DNA of 64,000 nucleotides from Burkholderia sp. D-99 (GTDB lineage: Bacteria > Pseudomonadota > Gammaproteobacteria > Burkholderiales > Burkholderiaceae): contig NZ_JAAOXM010000019.1 of assembly GCF_011605345.1 (NCBI RefSeq), positions 1 to 64,000 of the forward strand. Reading direction: 5' to 3'. The stretch's first letter is position 1, and each line of letters starts with the position of its first letter. The position numbers and the translations under genes were made by a program. Below are positions 1-9,012 of this stretch, in pieces. The notes under the pieces are model-generated. The model worked only from the letters and a program-made list of their open reading frames with translations, ran no database searches and was not told the origin of the DNA.

Positions 1-136
1 CGGGCTTCACGCCCGCACGCTCCAGCACCGCGCGGATCACCGTCGCGCCCAGCTCCGGCGCCGCAATCTTCGCAAGCGAACCGCCGAATTTGCCGACCGC
101 GGTACGCGCGGCCGATACGATCACTACGTCCGTCAT
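1..136 (-). CDS. phaA: Acetyl-CoA acetyltransferase (thiolase), N-terminal part only
   Basis: Partial gene running off the left edge; 45 codons are visible. The opening residues, MTDVVIVSAARTAVGKFGG, are the standard N-terminus of biosynthetic thiolases, which condense two acetyl-CoA to acetoacetyl-CoA. The start is well supported by a GGAGG ribosome site 8 bases upstream. It lies 98 bp downstream of phaC on the same strand, so by family and context it is the beta-ketothiolase of polyhydroxybutyrate synthesis. The catalytic cysteines lie outside the window. The symbol phaA (phbA) is inferred from the phaC neighbour. Confidence 0.88.
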   Translation of the reverse strand, partial: MTDVVIVSAARTAVGKFGGSLAKIAAPELGATVIRAVLERAGVKP

Positions 137-203
137 TTCCCTTTCCTCCAGGCCCGCACGACACGGCGCATCGCTACCGGCCCTGTTAAAAAACTGCGGT
201 GCT

Positions 204-228
204 CCGGACAGCGTGCGCCGCTGTCCGG
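204..228. repeat. Intercistronic hairpin between phaC and phaA
   Basis: Perfect 10-bp inverted repeat, CCGGACAGCG/CGCTGTCCGG, with a 5-base loop, starting just after the phaC stop. On the minus strand a run of six T follows only after about 10 further bases, so it is a poor intrinsic terminator. It could protect the phaC 3' end or cause partial termination before phaA. Confidence 0.6.
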
Positions 229-234
229 TTTTCG

Positions 235-2100
235 TCAATCGCGCTGCAACACGTAACGCCCCGGCGCCGGCTCGATCACCGGGAACTGCGCGGTACCGGG
301 CTGGGCGGGCGGCGCCACCTTGCGGCCACCGTACTCGCCGAGCCATTCGACCCAGGTCGTCCACCAGCTTCCCGGCTGCTCGGCCGCACCGGCGAACCAG
401 TCGTCCGCCGATTCGGGCAGGGCGCTGTCGTTGACCCAATAGCTGCGCTTCTTCTTCGCCGGCGGATTGATCACGCCCGCGATGTGCCCCGACGCGCCGA
501 GCACGAACTTCAGCGGGCCCGACAGGATCGACGTCGATGCATAAGCCGTCTGCCACGGCACGATGTGATCCTCGCGCGAGCCGTAGATGAAGGTCGGCAC
601 GTCGATCAGCGTCAGGTCGACCGATTCGCCGCACACGGTCAACGCGCCCGGCTCGCGCAACTTGTTCTCGAGATAGGTATTGCGCAGGTACCACGCGTAC
701 ATCGGGCCCGGCAGGCTCGTCGAATCGCTGTTCCAGTACAGCAGGTCGAACGGCGCCGGCGTGCGGCCCTTCAGGTAGTTGTCGACGACGTAGTTCCACA
801 CGAGATCGTTCGGACGCAGGAACGAGAACGTGTTCGCGAACTCGACGCCGTGCATCAGCCCCGGCTGCGTGCCGTTCTTGCCGCCGATGGTCTGCTCGCG
901 CATCTGCACGTGTGCCTCGTCGACGAACACGTCGAGAATGCCGGTGTCGCTGAAGTCGAGCATCGCGGTGAGCAGCGTCATCGACGCGGCCGGATGTTCG
1001 CCACGCGCGGCGAGCACCGCGAGCGCGGTCGCGAGCATCGTGCCGCCGACGCAGAAACCGAGCGTGTTGATCTGCTCGCGGCCGCTCACCTGCTGCACGG
1101 CGTCGATCGCCGCGAGCAGCCCTTCGTTCATGTAGTCGTCCCACGTCTTGTGCGCGACCGATGCATCCGCGTTGCGCCACGACACGAGGAACACCTGATG
1201 ACCGTTCGACAGCGCGTGCGCGACGAGCGAATTCTCGGGCTGCAGGTCGAGGATGTAGAACTTGTTGATGCAAGGCGGGACGATCAGCAGCGGCCGCTCG
1301 AACACCTTGTCCGTCTTCGGCGTGTACTGGATCAGCTGGATCAGGTCGTTCTCGTAGACGACCGCGCCTTCAGTACACCCGAGGTTCTTGCCGACCACGA
1401 ACTGCGATTCGTCGGTCTGCGAAATCTTGCCGCGCTGCAGGTCGCCGAGCAGGTTCATCATCCCTTGCCGCAGGCTTTCGCCCTGCGTCTCGAGGATCGA
1501 TTTCTGTGCGTCGGGATTGAGTGCGAGGAAGTTGCTCGGCGCGGCCGCGGCCGTCCACTGCTGGACCGTGAAACGAATCCGCTCGCGCGTCTTCGGATCG
1601 GTCTGAAGCGCGTCGGCCAGTTCCTGCAGATAGCGCGCGTTGAGCAGATACCAGGCCGCCGCGAACGCATGCGCCGGCGACGCCTTCCACGCATCGCCGC
1701 TGAAGCGGCGGTCCTTCAGTTCGGGCGACTCGAGCTTCGCGGCGGCTGCCTGCTGCATCAGCGCCATGCAATCGCGCGCATAGTCGGCCTGCAACGCCTG
1801 CAGCCGCTCGGGCGGAATCGCGGCGGCCGGCAGCTTCAGCCCGGCGAACGGCGACGCCATCGCGCCGAAATCGGGCATCGACGGCACCTGGAACGGGAAT
1901 GATGTCGGGAACTGGAATGTCGCGAACGGATTCACGGTGGCCGACGCAGTCGCGGCACGTGCCGGATCTGCAAAACCGCGCCACGCGTTCAACCACGACT
2001 CGAACATCTGCTGCATCGGCTGGGCGGCCGGATCGAAACCAATGCTGCCCGTGGAAGTGCCCGCCTGAGCGGACGTCGACGATTTTTTCGATGCTGTCAT
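235..2100 (-). CDS. phaC: Class I poly(3-hydroxyalkanoate) synthase PhaC
   Basis: 621 residues, the usual class I length. It polymerises (R)-3-hydroxyacyl-CoA into PHB at the granule surface. The N-terminal domain (about 1-230) includes a Ser/Ala/Thr-rich leader. The alpha/beta-hydrolase core carries the lipase-like box GFCVGG at 348-353 with nucleophile Cys350. The downstream SREDHIVPW and GASGHIAGV segments supply the expected catalytic Asp and His. It begins a phaC-phaA operon on the minus strand. About 360 bp of non-coding DNA upstream should hold its promoter. Confidence 0.96.
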   Translation of the reverse strand: MTASKKSSTSAQAGTSTGSIGFDPAAQPMQQMFESWLNAWRGFADPARAATASATVNPFATFQFPTSFPFQVPSMPDFGAMASPFAGLKLPAAAIPPERLQALQADYARDCMALMQQAAAAKLESPELKDRRFSGDAWKASPAHAFAAAWYLLNARYLQELADALQTDPKTRERIRFTVQQWTAAAAPSNFLALNPDAQKSILETQGESLRQGMMNLLGDLQRGKISQTDESQFVVGKNLGCTEGAVVYENDLIQLIQYTPKTDKVFERPLLIVPPCINKFYILDLQPENSLVAHALSNGHQVFLVSWRNADASVAHKTWDDYMNEGLLAAIDAVQQVSGREQINTLGFCVGGTMLATALAVLAARGEHPAASMTLLTAMLDFSDTGILDVFVDEAHVQMREQTIGGKNGTQPGLMHGVEFANTFSFLRPNDLVWNYVVDNYLKGRTPAPFDLLYWNSDSTSLPGPMYAWYLRNTYLENKLREPGALTVCGESVDLTLIDVPTFIYGSREDHIVPWQTAYASTSILSGPLKFVLGASGHIAGVINPPAKKKRSYWVNDSALPESADDWFAGAAEQPGSWWTTWVEWLGEYGGRKVAPPAQPGTAQFPVIEPAPGRYVLQRD

Positions 2101-2460
2101 TACCTGCCTTACCGGTGATTCGTGAGCGTCTATCGTGAAATCCTGCTCGCGCGCGGCATGCCGGCTGCGAGCCGGGCCGTCATGCTCTGGAGAGGCGTCT
2201 CCAGATTCTGCCGCAGTGCGGTATTTTTATCATTATCGTTTTCCCCATGTGAAGCGCCATGTCAAACCGCTGAACATTTCCGCACGGAGATAATCCTCGC
2301 GCAACAGGCGGGACAAGGGTTCCGGCGAAACATAAAACATTTTGATTGACTTGACTTCGCGATTTTTCATTCAGTCGCGCATGCGGCGCGGCATAGCCGC
2401 CGAAATACCGAGATAACCCGATTTTGCGGCGCAGCAAATGCCTCGCGCATGCGCATCCCG
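2101..2460. other. Intergenic region upstream of phaC
   Basis: About 360 bp without a convincing gene, more AT-rich than its surroundings around 2220-2370. It holds a 7-bp inverted repeat CTGGAGA/TCTCCAG with a 4-base loop at 2187-2204 and the palindrome GCGCATGCGC at 2445-2454. On the minus strand there is a TTGACA at 2265-2260, but the nearest -10-like GATAAT is 22 bp away, too far for a standard promoter. The phaC promoter is probably here but I cannot place it. Confidence 0.4.
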
Positions 2461-3300
2461 TCAATCGGCCAGCCAGATCGCCGCCGCCATGCGGCCCGTC
2501 ACGCGATCGCGCCGGTACGAATAGAAGCGCGCCTGTTCGGTGACCGTGCAGGCCGTCCCGCCGCTCACGTGCGCAACACCCGCACGCGCAAGACGCAAGC
2601 GCGCGAGCGCATAGAGATCGGCCAGGAACTTGCCGGGCGCGCCATCGATCGCGACGAACGCAAGCCGGGTTTCATCATGCTCCGACTGCGGGGCCGTGTC
2701 GAGAAACGCGTCACGCACGTCGGCGCCGACCTCGAACGCCCGCGGGCCGATCGCCGGCCCGAGGTAAGCATGAAGCGCGTCCGTCGCGCCGCCCGCGAGT
2801 GCCGCGACACGCGCCGCGGTCTGCTCGACGATGCCGGCCGCCAGCCCGCGCCAGCCCGCATGCGCGGCGCCGACGGCGCGGCCTTGCGTGTCGCACAGCA
2901 GCACGGGCAGGCAATCCGCGACCATCACGACGCAGACAGCCCCTGCACGGTCAGTGACACTCGCGTCGGCCTGCACCGGCGCCGCAGCCGCGGGTGCCGC
3001 CGCGATCACCTCGTCCGCGTGCACGATCTGCGCGCCGTGAACCTGCTCGAGCCAGGCGGCGCTCGACTGGCCCGCCAGCGCGAGCAAGCGCGCGCGATTC
3101 CCGGCGACATGAGCCGGGTCGTCACCGGTATGCAGGCCGAGATTCATCCCGCCCGGCAACGCTTCTGCGCCCTGCCAGCGCCCGTACGGGCCTTCGCTCA
3201 CCCCGCCGTCGCGCGTCGTGATCAGCGCGCGCACGCGCGGCGACACCTGCCAGTCGGGCTGGACGCAGTCCTGCCACGTCAACGGCGCCAGGTTCGTCAT
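2461..3300 (-). CDS. pgeF: PgeF/YfiH-type polyphenol oxidase-family protein
   Basis: 279 residues of the multicopper 'laccase-domain' family (YfiH, DUF152). In E. coli this family purine-edits peptidoglycan precursors by removing wrongly inserted L-Ser from UDP-MurNAc; other members are reported to act on purine nucleosides. Metal-binding signatures are visible: LEQVHGAQIVHAD (His), VMVADCLPVLLCD (Cys) and GAAHAGWRGLA (His). The ATG at 3300 is preferred because GGAG lies 9 bases upstream, inside the end of rluD. A GTG at 3306 directly abutting the rluD stop is the alternative. It is translationally linked to rluD, as in many proteobacteria. Confidence 0.88.
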   Translation of the reverse strand: MTNLAPLTWQDCVQPDWQVSPRVRALITTRDGGVSEGPYGRWQGAEALPGGMNLGLHTGDDPAHVAGNRARLLALAGQSSAAWLEQVHGAQIVHADEVIAAAPAAAAPVQADASVTDRAGAVCVVMVADCLPVLLCDTQGRAVGAAHAGWRGLAAGIVEQTAARVAALAGGATDALHAYLGPAIGPRAFEVGADVRDAFLDTAPQSEHDETRLAFVAIDGAPGKFLADLYALARLRLARAGVAHVSGGTACTVTEQARFYSYRRDRVTGRMAAAIWLAD

Positions 3301-3306
3301 CGGCAC

Positions 3307-4515
3307 TCACTCCTCCTCATCGTCCAGGTACGGCTCATCGTCGTGATACTCGCCGCCGAAATCGTCATCGTCGTAGACACCGTCATCGTCGTCGAATTCC
3401 TCGTCACCCTGCCCGAAGCCGAGCGCCGCGATGAGTGCGTTCATGTCGTCCGGCAGCGGGCAGCGCCATTGCATCGACTTGCCCGTGACCGGATGCACGA
3501 GACCGAGCCGCCATGCATGCAGCGCCTGTCGCGCGAAACCGTCCGGCAACGGCGCGACCGAGCGCTTGCCGCGCGCCCGCCCGTACACGGGGTCGCCGAG
3601 CAGCGGGTGCCCGGCATGCGCGCAATGCACGCGGATCTGGTGCGTGCGACCGGTCTCGAGATCGCACTGGATCGCCGAAACCGGCTGACGTTGCCACAGG
3701 CATGTGTCAACCGTGCGGAAATGCGTGCGCGCGGGCTTGCCCGATGCGCCGGTGACGACGGCCATGCGTGTGCGTTCGCGCGGATCGCGGCCGATCGGCG
3801 CGTCGATCGTGCCTTCCTCGGGCATCGTGCCCCACACGAGCGCGAAATAGCGGCGCTTCACCGTGCGGGCCTGCAACTGGCGCACGAGGTCGGTCTGCGC
3901 GGCCAGCGTACGGGCCACCACCATCAGGCCGGACGTTTCCTTGTCGAGCCGGTGGACGATGCCCGCGCGCGGCAGGCCGGCCGCCGCGTCGCCGTAGCGA
4001 TGCAGCAGCCCGTTGAGGATCGTGCCACTCCAGTTGCCGGCAGCCGGATGCACGACGAGGCCGGCCGGCTTGTTGATCACGACGAGCGCGTCGTCCTCGT
4101 AGATCACGTCGAGCGGCACGGGCTCCGGCGTAAAGGCGAGCTGCTCGGGGAGCAGGTCGGGCACGAGCTCGACCTTCGCGCCGAGCGGCACCGGTTGGCG
4201 GATCTTCGCCGGTGCGCCGTCGACGAGCACGCGCTGCGCCTCGATCCAGCTCTGCAGGCGGCTGCGCGAGAATTCGGGGAACAGTTGGGCGAGCGCCTTG
4301 TCGAGGCGTTCACCCGCGAGCGACAGCGGCACTTCGACGACGCGCGGCGCGTCGTCGACCGCCGCGGACGGCACGACGGGCGGCTGCATTGCGTCGCCAG
4401 CCAGATCGTCATCGAGGGAATCCCCCGACGCAGCGTCGGCGGGCCGATCGCTTGGGCTATAATCTTCGCGATTTGGTGTGCCCGGCTGGGCATTCTGCGA
4501 ACTTGAACGGGTCAT
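3307..4515 (-). CDS. rluD: 23S rRNA pseudouridine synthase RluD
   Basis: 402 residues. The S4 RNA-binding domain (about 63-120) precedes the RluA-type catalytic domain. The catalytic motif HRLDKETSG at 188-196 holds Asp191. GRTHQIRVH follows, as in the family that modifies helix 69 of 23S rRNA. It is longer than E. coli RluD (326) because of an acidic N-terminal leader of about 58 residues and a C-terminal tail (about 369-402) in which about 20 of 34 residues are Asp or Glu. It diverges from bamD with 41 bp between start codons, and pgeF follows immediately. Confidence 0.95.
   Translation of the reverse strand: MTRSSSQNAQPGTPNREDYSPSDRPADAASGDSLDDDLAGDAMQPPVVPSAAVDDAPRVVEVPLSLAGERLDKALAQLFPEFSRSRLQSWIEAQRVLVDGAPAKIRQPVPLGAKVELVPDLLPEQLAFTPEPVPLDVIYEDDALVVINKPAGLVVHPAAGNWSGTILNGLLHRYGDAAAGLPRAGIVHRLDKETSGLMVVARTLAAQTDLVRQLQARTVKRRYFALVWGTMPEEGTIDAPIGRDPRERTRMAVVTGASGKPARTHFRTVDTCLWQRQPVSAIQCDLETGRTHQIRVHCAHAGHPLLGDPVYGRARGKRSVAPLPDGFARQALHAWRLGLVHPVTGKSMQWRCPLPDDMNALIAALGFGQGDEEFDDDDGVYDDDDFGGEYHDDEPYLDDEEE
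4458..4463 (+). promoter_or_regulatory. Candidate -10 box for bamD inside the 5' end of rluD
   Basis: A perfect TATAAT on the plus strand, about 94 bases before the bamD start and within the rluD coding sequence. No good -35 is seen at 17 +/- 1 bp, so the assignment rests on the -10 and position. Confidence 0.5.
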
Positions 4516-4556
4516 TTAGACTGGGTCACCGAGACTTGAAGCTAGGACATGCGAGC

Positions 4557-5381
4557 ATGATGAATTCGACCAAACGTACGGCCAGAACCGTCGCCGCCCG
4601 GGCTGCGGCGGTAGCGGCCGCGGCCCTCATCGCCGGCTGCCACGGCTTGCCGCAGAAGCAGGACGAGACGGCTACCTGGTCGAATAACAAATTATACTCA
4701 GAGGCCCAGGACGCACTGTCCGGCGGCGACTGGGGCAAGTGCGCGAAATATTTCGAGTCGCTGCAAGGCCGCGATCCGTTCGGTCATTTCGCGCAGCAGG
4801 CACAGATCAACGTTGCATACTGCAACTGGAAGGACAACGAAGCGGCAGCCGCTGACCAGGCCGTCGACCGCTTCATCCAGCTCCACCCCGATCATCCGGA
4901 TATCCCGTACGCGTACTACCTGAAGGGGATGATCCACTTCAACGACGATCTCGGCCTGTTCGGCCGGTTCTCCGGTCAGGACATGAGCGAGCGCGATCCG
5001 CAGGCACTGCGCGAATCGTACGATGCGTTCAAGGTCGTCGTCGACCGCTTCCCGAAGAGCAAGTACGCGCCCGACGCCGCCGCGCGGATGCGCTACATCG
5101 TCAACGCGCTCGCGTCGCACGAAGTGCACGCGGCCGACTACTACTACCGGCGCGGCGCCTACGTCGCGGCCATCAACCGCGCGCAGCTCGCGATCAAGGA
5201 CTACAAGGGTGCCCCGGCGATCGAGGACGCGCTGCACATCATGATCCTGTCGTACGGCAAGCTGAACCAGCCGGAACTCGCCGAGGACACGAAGCGCGTG
5301 CTCGCAGGCACGTTCCCCGACAGCCCGTACGTCACGGGCCACTCGCGCCCCGGCGCGAAGAAGTCGTGGTGGCAGTTCTGA
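4557..5381 (+). CDS. bamD: Outer-membrane assembly lipoprotein BamD
   Basis: 274 residues. It is the essential lipoprotein of the BAM complex that inserts beta-barrel proteins into the outer membrane. A signal peptide ends in the lipobox LIAGC (Cys28). TPR-type repeats follow, with the typical segments LYSEAQDALSGGDW, ALRESYDAFKVVVDRFPKS and YYRRGAYVAAINR. Two consecutive ATGs (4557, 4560) could start it. The reading frame stays open upstream, but those residues overlap rluD antisense and lack family similarity. BamB is encoded at 24-25 kb in this window. Confidence 0.94.
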   Translation: MMNSTKRTARTVAARAAAVAAAALIAGCHGLPQKQDETATWSNNKLYSEAQDALSGGDWGKCAKYFESLQGRDPFGHFAQQAQINVAYCNWKDNEAAAADQAVDRFIQLHPDHPDIPYAYYLKGMIHFNDDLGLFGRFSGQDMSERDPQALRESYDAFKVVVDRFPKSKYAPDAAARMRYIVNALASHEVHAADYYYRRGAYVAAINRAQLAIKDYKGAPAIEDALHIMILSYGKLNQPELAEDTKRVLAGTFPDSPYVTGHSRPGAKKSWWQF

Positions 5382-5413
5382 CGAAAGCACCGTGCAGCGC
5401 CCGCTGCACGCGC

Positions 5414-5443
5414 AAAAAACCCGGCCATCGAGCCGGGTTTTTT
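5414..5443. terminator. Bidirectional intrinsic terminator (bamD / dinG)
   Basis: Stem AAAAAACCCGGC/GCCGGGTTTTTT with a 6-base loop, A-tract on one side and T-tract on the other. It serves the convergent bamD (+) and dinG (-). Confidence 0.9.
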
Positions 5444-5501
5444 ATTGGCGCCGCGTTCAGGCGGCGCCGGTGCGATCGCGCGGCGATCGCCGCGCGCGCC
5501 G

Positions 5502-7751
5502 TCACGTGCGCTTTGCCGAACGGTGCTCGTCGAAGAAGTCCTGGACGACCGCGATCTCGCGGGTCCGCTTGAACGGCGGCAGGCTCTGCCAGATCCGGCG
5601 CCCGTAGGGCTTGTCGACGAGCCGCGTGTCGCAGATCATCAGCACGCCGCGATCCGTCTCCGCGCGAATCAGCCGGCCCGCGCCCTGCTTCAGCGTGATC
5701 ACGGCCTGCGGCAACTGGTGCACGGCGAACGGGCTCAGCCCCTTCTTCGTCAGCGCATCGAGCCGCGCGGCCAGCACCGGATCGTCCGGCGGCGCGAACG
5801 GCAGCTTGTCGATCACGACGAGCGACAGCGCATCGCCACGCACGTCGACGCCTTCCCAGAAACTCTGGCTGCCGACCAGGATCGCGTTGCCGTACGCACG
5901 GAAACGGTCGAGCAGTTCGGTGCGGCTCGCATCGCCCTGCACGAGCAGCGGCGTGTTCCAGCCGCGCGATTCGATCACGTCGCGCAGCTTCGACGCGATC
6001 CGGTCGACCGCGCGCAGCGTCGTGCACAGCATGAACACGCCGCCACCGGACGCCTCGATCGCCGGCAGCGCGGCGTCGAAGACGGCATCGGTAAACGCCG
6101 GAGAAGACGGTTGCGGCAGGTTGCGCGGCACGTACAGCAGCCCTTGCGACTGGTAGTCGAACGGGCTCGCGAGCGTCATCGAGCGACGCGAGCTGAGGCC
6201 CATCTGTGCCGCGTAGTGCGTGAAATCGCCGCGCACCGACAGCGTGGCCGACGTGAACACCCACGCACGCGGCACGCCCGCGCGCTGCTTGGCAAAGATC
6301 GGCGCGACCGACAGCGGCGTTTCGTGCAACTGGACCGTATGCGCGAACACTTCGACCCAGCGCACCTTCTCGTTCGGATCGCCGTCGGATGCCGCCTTGT
6401 CGCCGGCCGCCGCCGCGTCGGCCTTCGCGGCCGCTTCCGTCGCGCCGGGCGCGACCCAGCCGGCCAGCAGGTCCTGCAGCTCACGTGCACGCCGCAGGCA
6501 CGCACCGAGCGATTCCGCCCGTTCGGCCTGGCTTGCAAGCGCCGACGCAAGCGCGTCGAGCGCAGCCTCGAGCGCGTCGAGCGCGCCGAACATCGGGTGA
6601 TCGTCGCCGAGTTGGGCGAGCGACATGCGCACGATCTGGTCGTTCGCGAACGCAAGGCGCAAGTCGCGCGCCGCGCGCTCGAGATCGCCGCCGAGCTTCA
6701 CCCATTCGACCGCGTCGCGTGCATGGCTCAGGCCTTCTGCCACCGTGTCGCGTGCGAGCTCGAGAATCTGCGTCGTCGACAGCGTCTCGCCGAAAAACAG
6801 CGTCGCCGTTTCCGGCAACTGGTGCGCTTCGTCGAAGATGACCGTGTTCGCGTTCGGCAGCAGCTCGGCCATCCCTGTATCGCGCAGCATGATGTCCGCA
6901 AAGAACAGGTGGTGGTTGACGACGACGACGTCGGCCTGCTGCGCCTCGCGCCGCGCCTGCATCACGAAGCATTCCTTGTAATGCGGGCATTCCTGGCCAA
7001 GGCAGTTGTCGCGCGTCGACGTGACCATCGACCACACGGGCGCCGTTTCCGGCACGCTCGCGAGCTCGGCCTTGTCGCCGCTCTTCGTGATCTTCGCGAA
7101 ACGGACGATTTCCTGCAGATAGGCCGTATCCTGCCGCGACGGCAGGCGGCCGTTGTCGGCCGTGCGTTGCAGGTAGTAATGGCACAGGTAGTTCGACCGC
7201 CCCTTTAGCATCGCCACCGACACCGGCACCGCGAGCGCGTTGCGCACGGTCGGGATGTCGCGCTGGAACAGCTGGTCCTGCAGGTGTTTCGTACCGGTCG
7301 ACACGATCACCTTACCGCCCCACAGCATCGCGGGCACAAGGTACGCATAGGTCTTGCCGGTACCCGTACCGGCCTCGACGATCAGCGTGTTGTCGGCCGC
7401 GTCGTTATCGGTTTCGGCTGGCGTGGCGGCGTCCACGCCCGGTTCGGCCGCCTTGTCACCGTCGCCGAGGCGACGCGCCGGCCGCTTGCGGGTTTCGAAG
7501 ATCTCGGGTTCGGGCATCCGGCGCGCGGACGCTTCCATCGCGGACGCGACGGCGCGCGCCATCTCGATCTGCGACGTACGCGGCCGATAGCCGTCGAGCG
7601 CACGCGCCAGCAATCCGCCTTCGCCGAAGATCGTATCGAGTTCGTCGACGCGCTTGCGGCTCAGTTCAAAGGTGCCTTCGGGCGCACGTGCGCGCCCGGC
7701 GGACGACACGTCGCGCCGGGCATCGGGGGTGGCTTCAAGCGGAGAATTCAA
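5502..7751 (-). CDS. dinG: DinG/YoaA-family ATP-dependent DNA helicase
   Basis: 749 residues, an XPD-like superfamily 2 helicase. Walker A GTGTGKT is at 128-134 and the DEAH box lies in VIFDEAHQLPE (about 305-315). Between them the cysteines of CLGQECPHYKEC fit the Fe-S cluster domain that marks XPD/DinG enzymes. The C-terminal helicase motifs include GSQSFWEGVDV and QGAGRLIRAETDRG. An unconserved insert of about 40 residues (81-120) lies before Walker A. The family unwinds 5'-tailed duplexes, D-loops and R-loops in repair; YoaA is a close alternative name. It converges with bamD on a shared terminator. Confidence 0.9.
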   Translation of the reverse strand: MNSPLEATPDARRDVSSAGRARAPEGTFELSRKRVDELDTIFGEGGLLARALDGYRPRTSQIEMARAVASAMEASARRMPEPEIFETRKRPARRLGDGDKAAEPGVDAATPAETDNDAADNTLIVEAGTGTGKTYAYLVPAMLWGGKVIVSTGTKHLQDQLFQRDIPTVRNALAVPVSVAMLKGRSNYLCHYYLQRTADNGRLPSRQDTAYLQEIVRFAKITKSGDKAELASVPETAPVWSMVTSTRDNCLGQECPHYKECFVMQARREAQQADVVVVNHHLFFADIMLRDTGMAELLPNANTVIFDEAHQLPETATLFFGETLSTTQILELARDTVAEGLSHARDAVEWVKLGGDLERAARDLRLAFANDQIVRMSLAQLGDDHPMFGALDALEAALDALASALASQAERAESLGACLRRARELQDLLAGWVAPGATEAAAKADAAAAGDKAASDGDPNEKVRWVEVFAHTVQLHETPLSVAPIFAKQRAGVPRAWVFTSATLSVRGDFTHYAAQMGLSSRRSMTLASPFDYQSQGLLYVPRNLPQPSSPAFTDAVFDAALPAIEASGGGVFMLCTTLRAVDRIASKLRDVIESRGWNTPLLVQGDASRTELLDRFRAYGNAILVGSQSFWEGVDVRGDALSLVVIDKLPFAPPDDPVLAARLDALTKKGLSPFAVHQLPQAVITLKQGAGRLIRAETDRGVLMICDTRLVDKPYGRRIWQSLPPFKRTREIAVVQDFFDEHRSAKRT

Positions 7752-7806
7752 GGCAAGCGTTCCTGTGTCCAGCGCCCGGGCGGCGCCGGCGCTTGCCAGG
7801 CCGCGC

Positions 7807-8022
7807 TCAGGCGCGCTTATCCGGTTCCAGCTGCGATTGCAGCAAAATGATTTTGTCCTTGGCCGCCAGCTTTTCCTTCTTCAGCCGGTGCAGCGTGATG
7901 TCGTCGATGTCGGAGTGTCCTTCCTTCAGCTCGATCTCCCGAGCGAGCTGCTGGTGCTGCTCCTGCAATGCAGCCAAACGGTTGTGCAATTCCTGCTGCT
8001 GTTCCGTGAGACGGTTTTGCAT
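7807..8022 (-). CDS. DUF465 (YdcH-like) small coiled-coil protein
   Basis: 71 residues, helical throughout, with heptad-like leucines and the family-type core LHRLKKEKLAAKDKI (about 44-58). DUF465 proteins are small cytosolic proteins without an agreed function. It sits 55 bp upstream of dinG and may be co-transcribed with it. Upstream, TGAGGAGGCAAAC provides a good ribosome site for this ATG. Confidence 0.8.
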   Translation of the reverse strand: MQNRLTEQQQELHNRLAALQEQHQQLAREIELKEGHSDIDDITLHRLKKEKLAAKDKIILLQSQLEPDKRA

Positions 8023-8099
8023 GTTTGCCTCCTCATCGAAGCAGCGCGCCGGCTGGCGTGCCAGCGCGCACGAGACTGATTCCGGATCAATCCAACACG

Positions 8100-8852
8100 T
8101 TACTGCCCCTGCTGTTGCTTCTGCTGCGCCTTTTCGGTCGCTTCCTTCTGACGCTGCTCGACATCGGCCTTGTGCTGCGCAGCTTCCTTCTGCTTCTGCT
8201 CGTAGCGCGTGGCGTTGTCCGCCCGCTCCTGCGCCTTCTGCGCGGCCTGCTGGTGCGCCTGGTCGAGCTTGTGCTGGAAGTCGCCCTGCTTTTGGTCGTA
8301 TGCCTGCTTGCTCGCCGCGCGCTGCGGCCCTTCCGCGCCACGCTGCGCCTGCTTCAGCGCATTCTGCTCCTGCTTGTCGCGGAACGCAGCGGCGTTTGCC
8401 GCGTCGTTCGCCGCGCGCTGCGGCGCTTGTGCCGCATTCTGCGCCGCCTTCAGCGCCTGCTGCTGGTCACGCTGCTGTGCGCGCACCGCCCGCTGCTCGT
8501 CGTTGAGCGCGAGCTGCTCCTGGCGGATGCTCGCCCGCTCGTCGCGCATCTGTTCACGCGCCTTGCCGAGACAGTGATTGACGAAGAACTTGCTGTAGCA
8601 ATCATGCTCGGACACCGCATAACGATAATCGTTTTCCGCGGAGCGTTGATTGAGCACTTTTTGACGGGCGTCGAAGTCCGGTGCGGCCGTGGCCGTCACC
8701 GGTGCGGCCGCGGCGGCGGCCGGCGCAGTGGCGCCCGAAGCTTGCGCGAACGCGCCGGAAGGCCCGGCAGACAAAGCCGCGGCGAGCGCTGCGCCGAGCG
8801 CGACGAGAGAAATTCGGGAAGTTGGCAACGTCGTAGGAAAGCTGCGGGACAT
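8100..8852 (-). CDS. Exported Ala/Gln-rich coiled-coil protein, function unknown
   Basis: 250 residues. A Sec signal peptide (about 1-36, ending AFA) is followed by an Ala/Thr linker. A short conserved-looking segment with two cysteines, [12 protein letters not shown] (about 83-94), comes next. The remaining 150 residues are charged and rich in Gln, Ala, Lys and Arg, predicted as one long coiled coil ending in [11 protein letters not shown] do not recognise a defined family. The Cys pair suggests a periplasmic disulfide. An extended -10 lies only 7 bases before the ATG and there is no ribosome site, which suggests a leaderless mRNA. Confidence 0.75.
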   Translation of the reverse strand: MSRSFPTTLPTSRISLVALGAALAAALSAGPSGAFAQASGATAPAAAAAAPVTATAAPDFDARQKVLNQRSAENDYRYAVSEHDCYSKFFVNHCLGKAREQMRDERASIRQEQLALNDEQRAVRAQQRDQQQALKAAQNAAQAPQRAANDAANAAAFRDKQEQNALKQAQRGAEGPQRAASKQAYDQKQGDFQHKLDQAHQQAAQKAQERADNATRYEQKQKEAAQHKADVEQRQKEATEKAQQKQQQGQ

Positions 8853-8859
8853 GTGTCAA

Positions 8860-8868
8860 ATTCTATCA
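8860..8868 (-). promoter_or_regulatory. Extended -10 promoter for the exported coiled-coil gene
   Basis: TGATAGAAT on the minus strand (TGn plus TAGAAT). It ends 7 bases before the ATG at 8852, so transcription would begin at or next to the start codon. Confidence 0.5.
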
Positions 8869-9012
8869 CCCCCGGCTGGACGCTCCGCCATTTATGGCAA
8901 AATGCCCCGCTTCACTCACCCGCGGCATCTGGCCCGTCGGGCCCGCCATGCAGCCCGCCGCTTCGGGCCTGCCGGCCCGCGCCGCGATTTCAGCAGGCAG
9001 ATCATCCACGAC

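Noticed and set aside
199-1902. 567-codon frame opposite phaC
   Set aside because: Shadow of the phaC reading frame; no motif or ribosome site.
2232-2265. TTGACA and GATAAT upstream of phaC as a promoter
   Set aside because: Spacer is 22 bp, too long for a standard sigma-70 promoter.
5445-7208. 587-codon frame opposite dinG
   Set aside because: Antisense shadow of DinG with its Walker and Fe-S motifs on the other strand.
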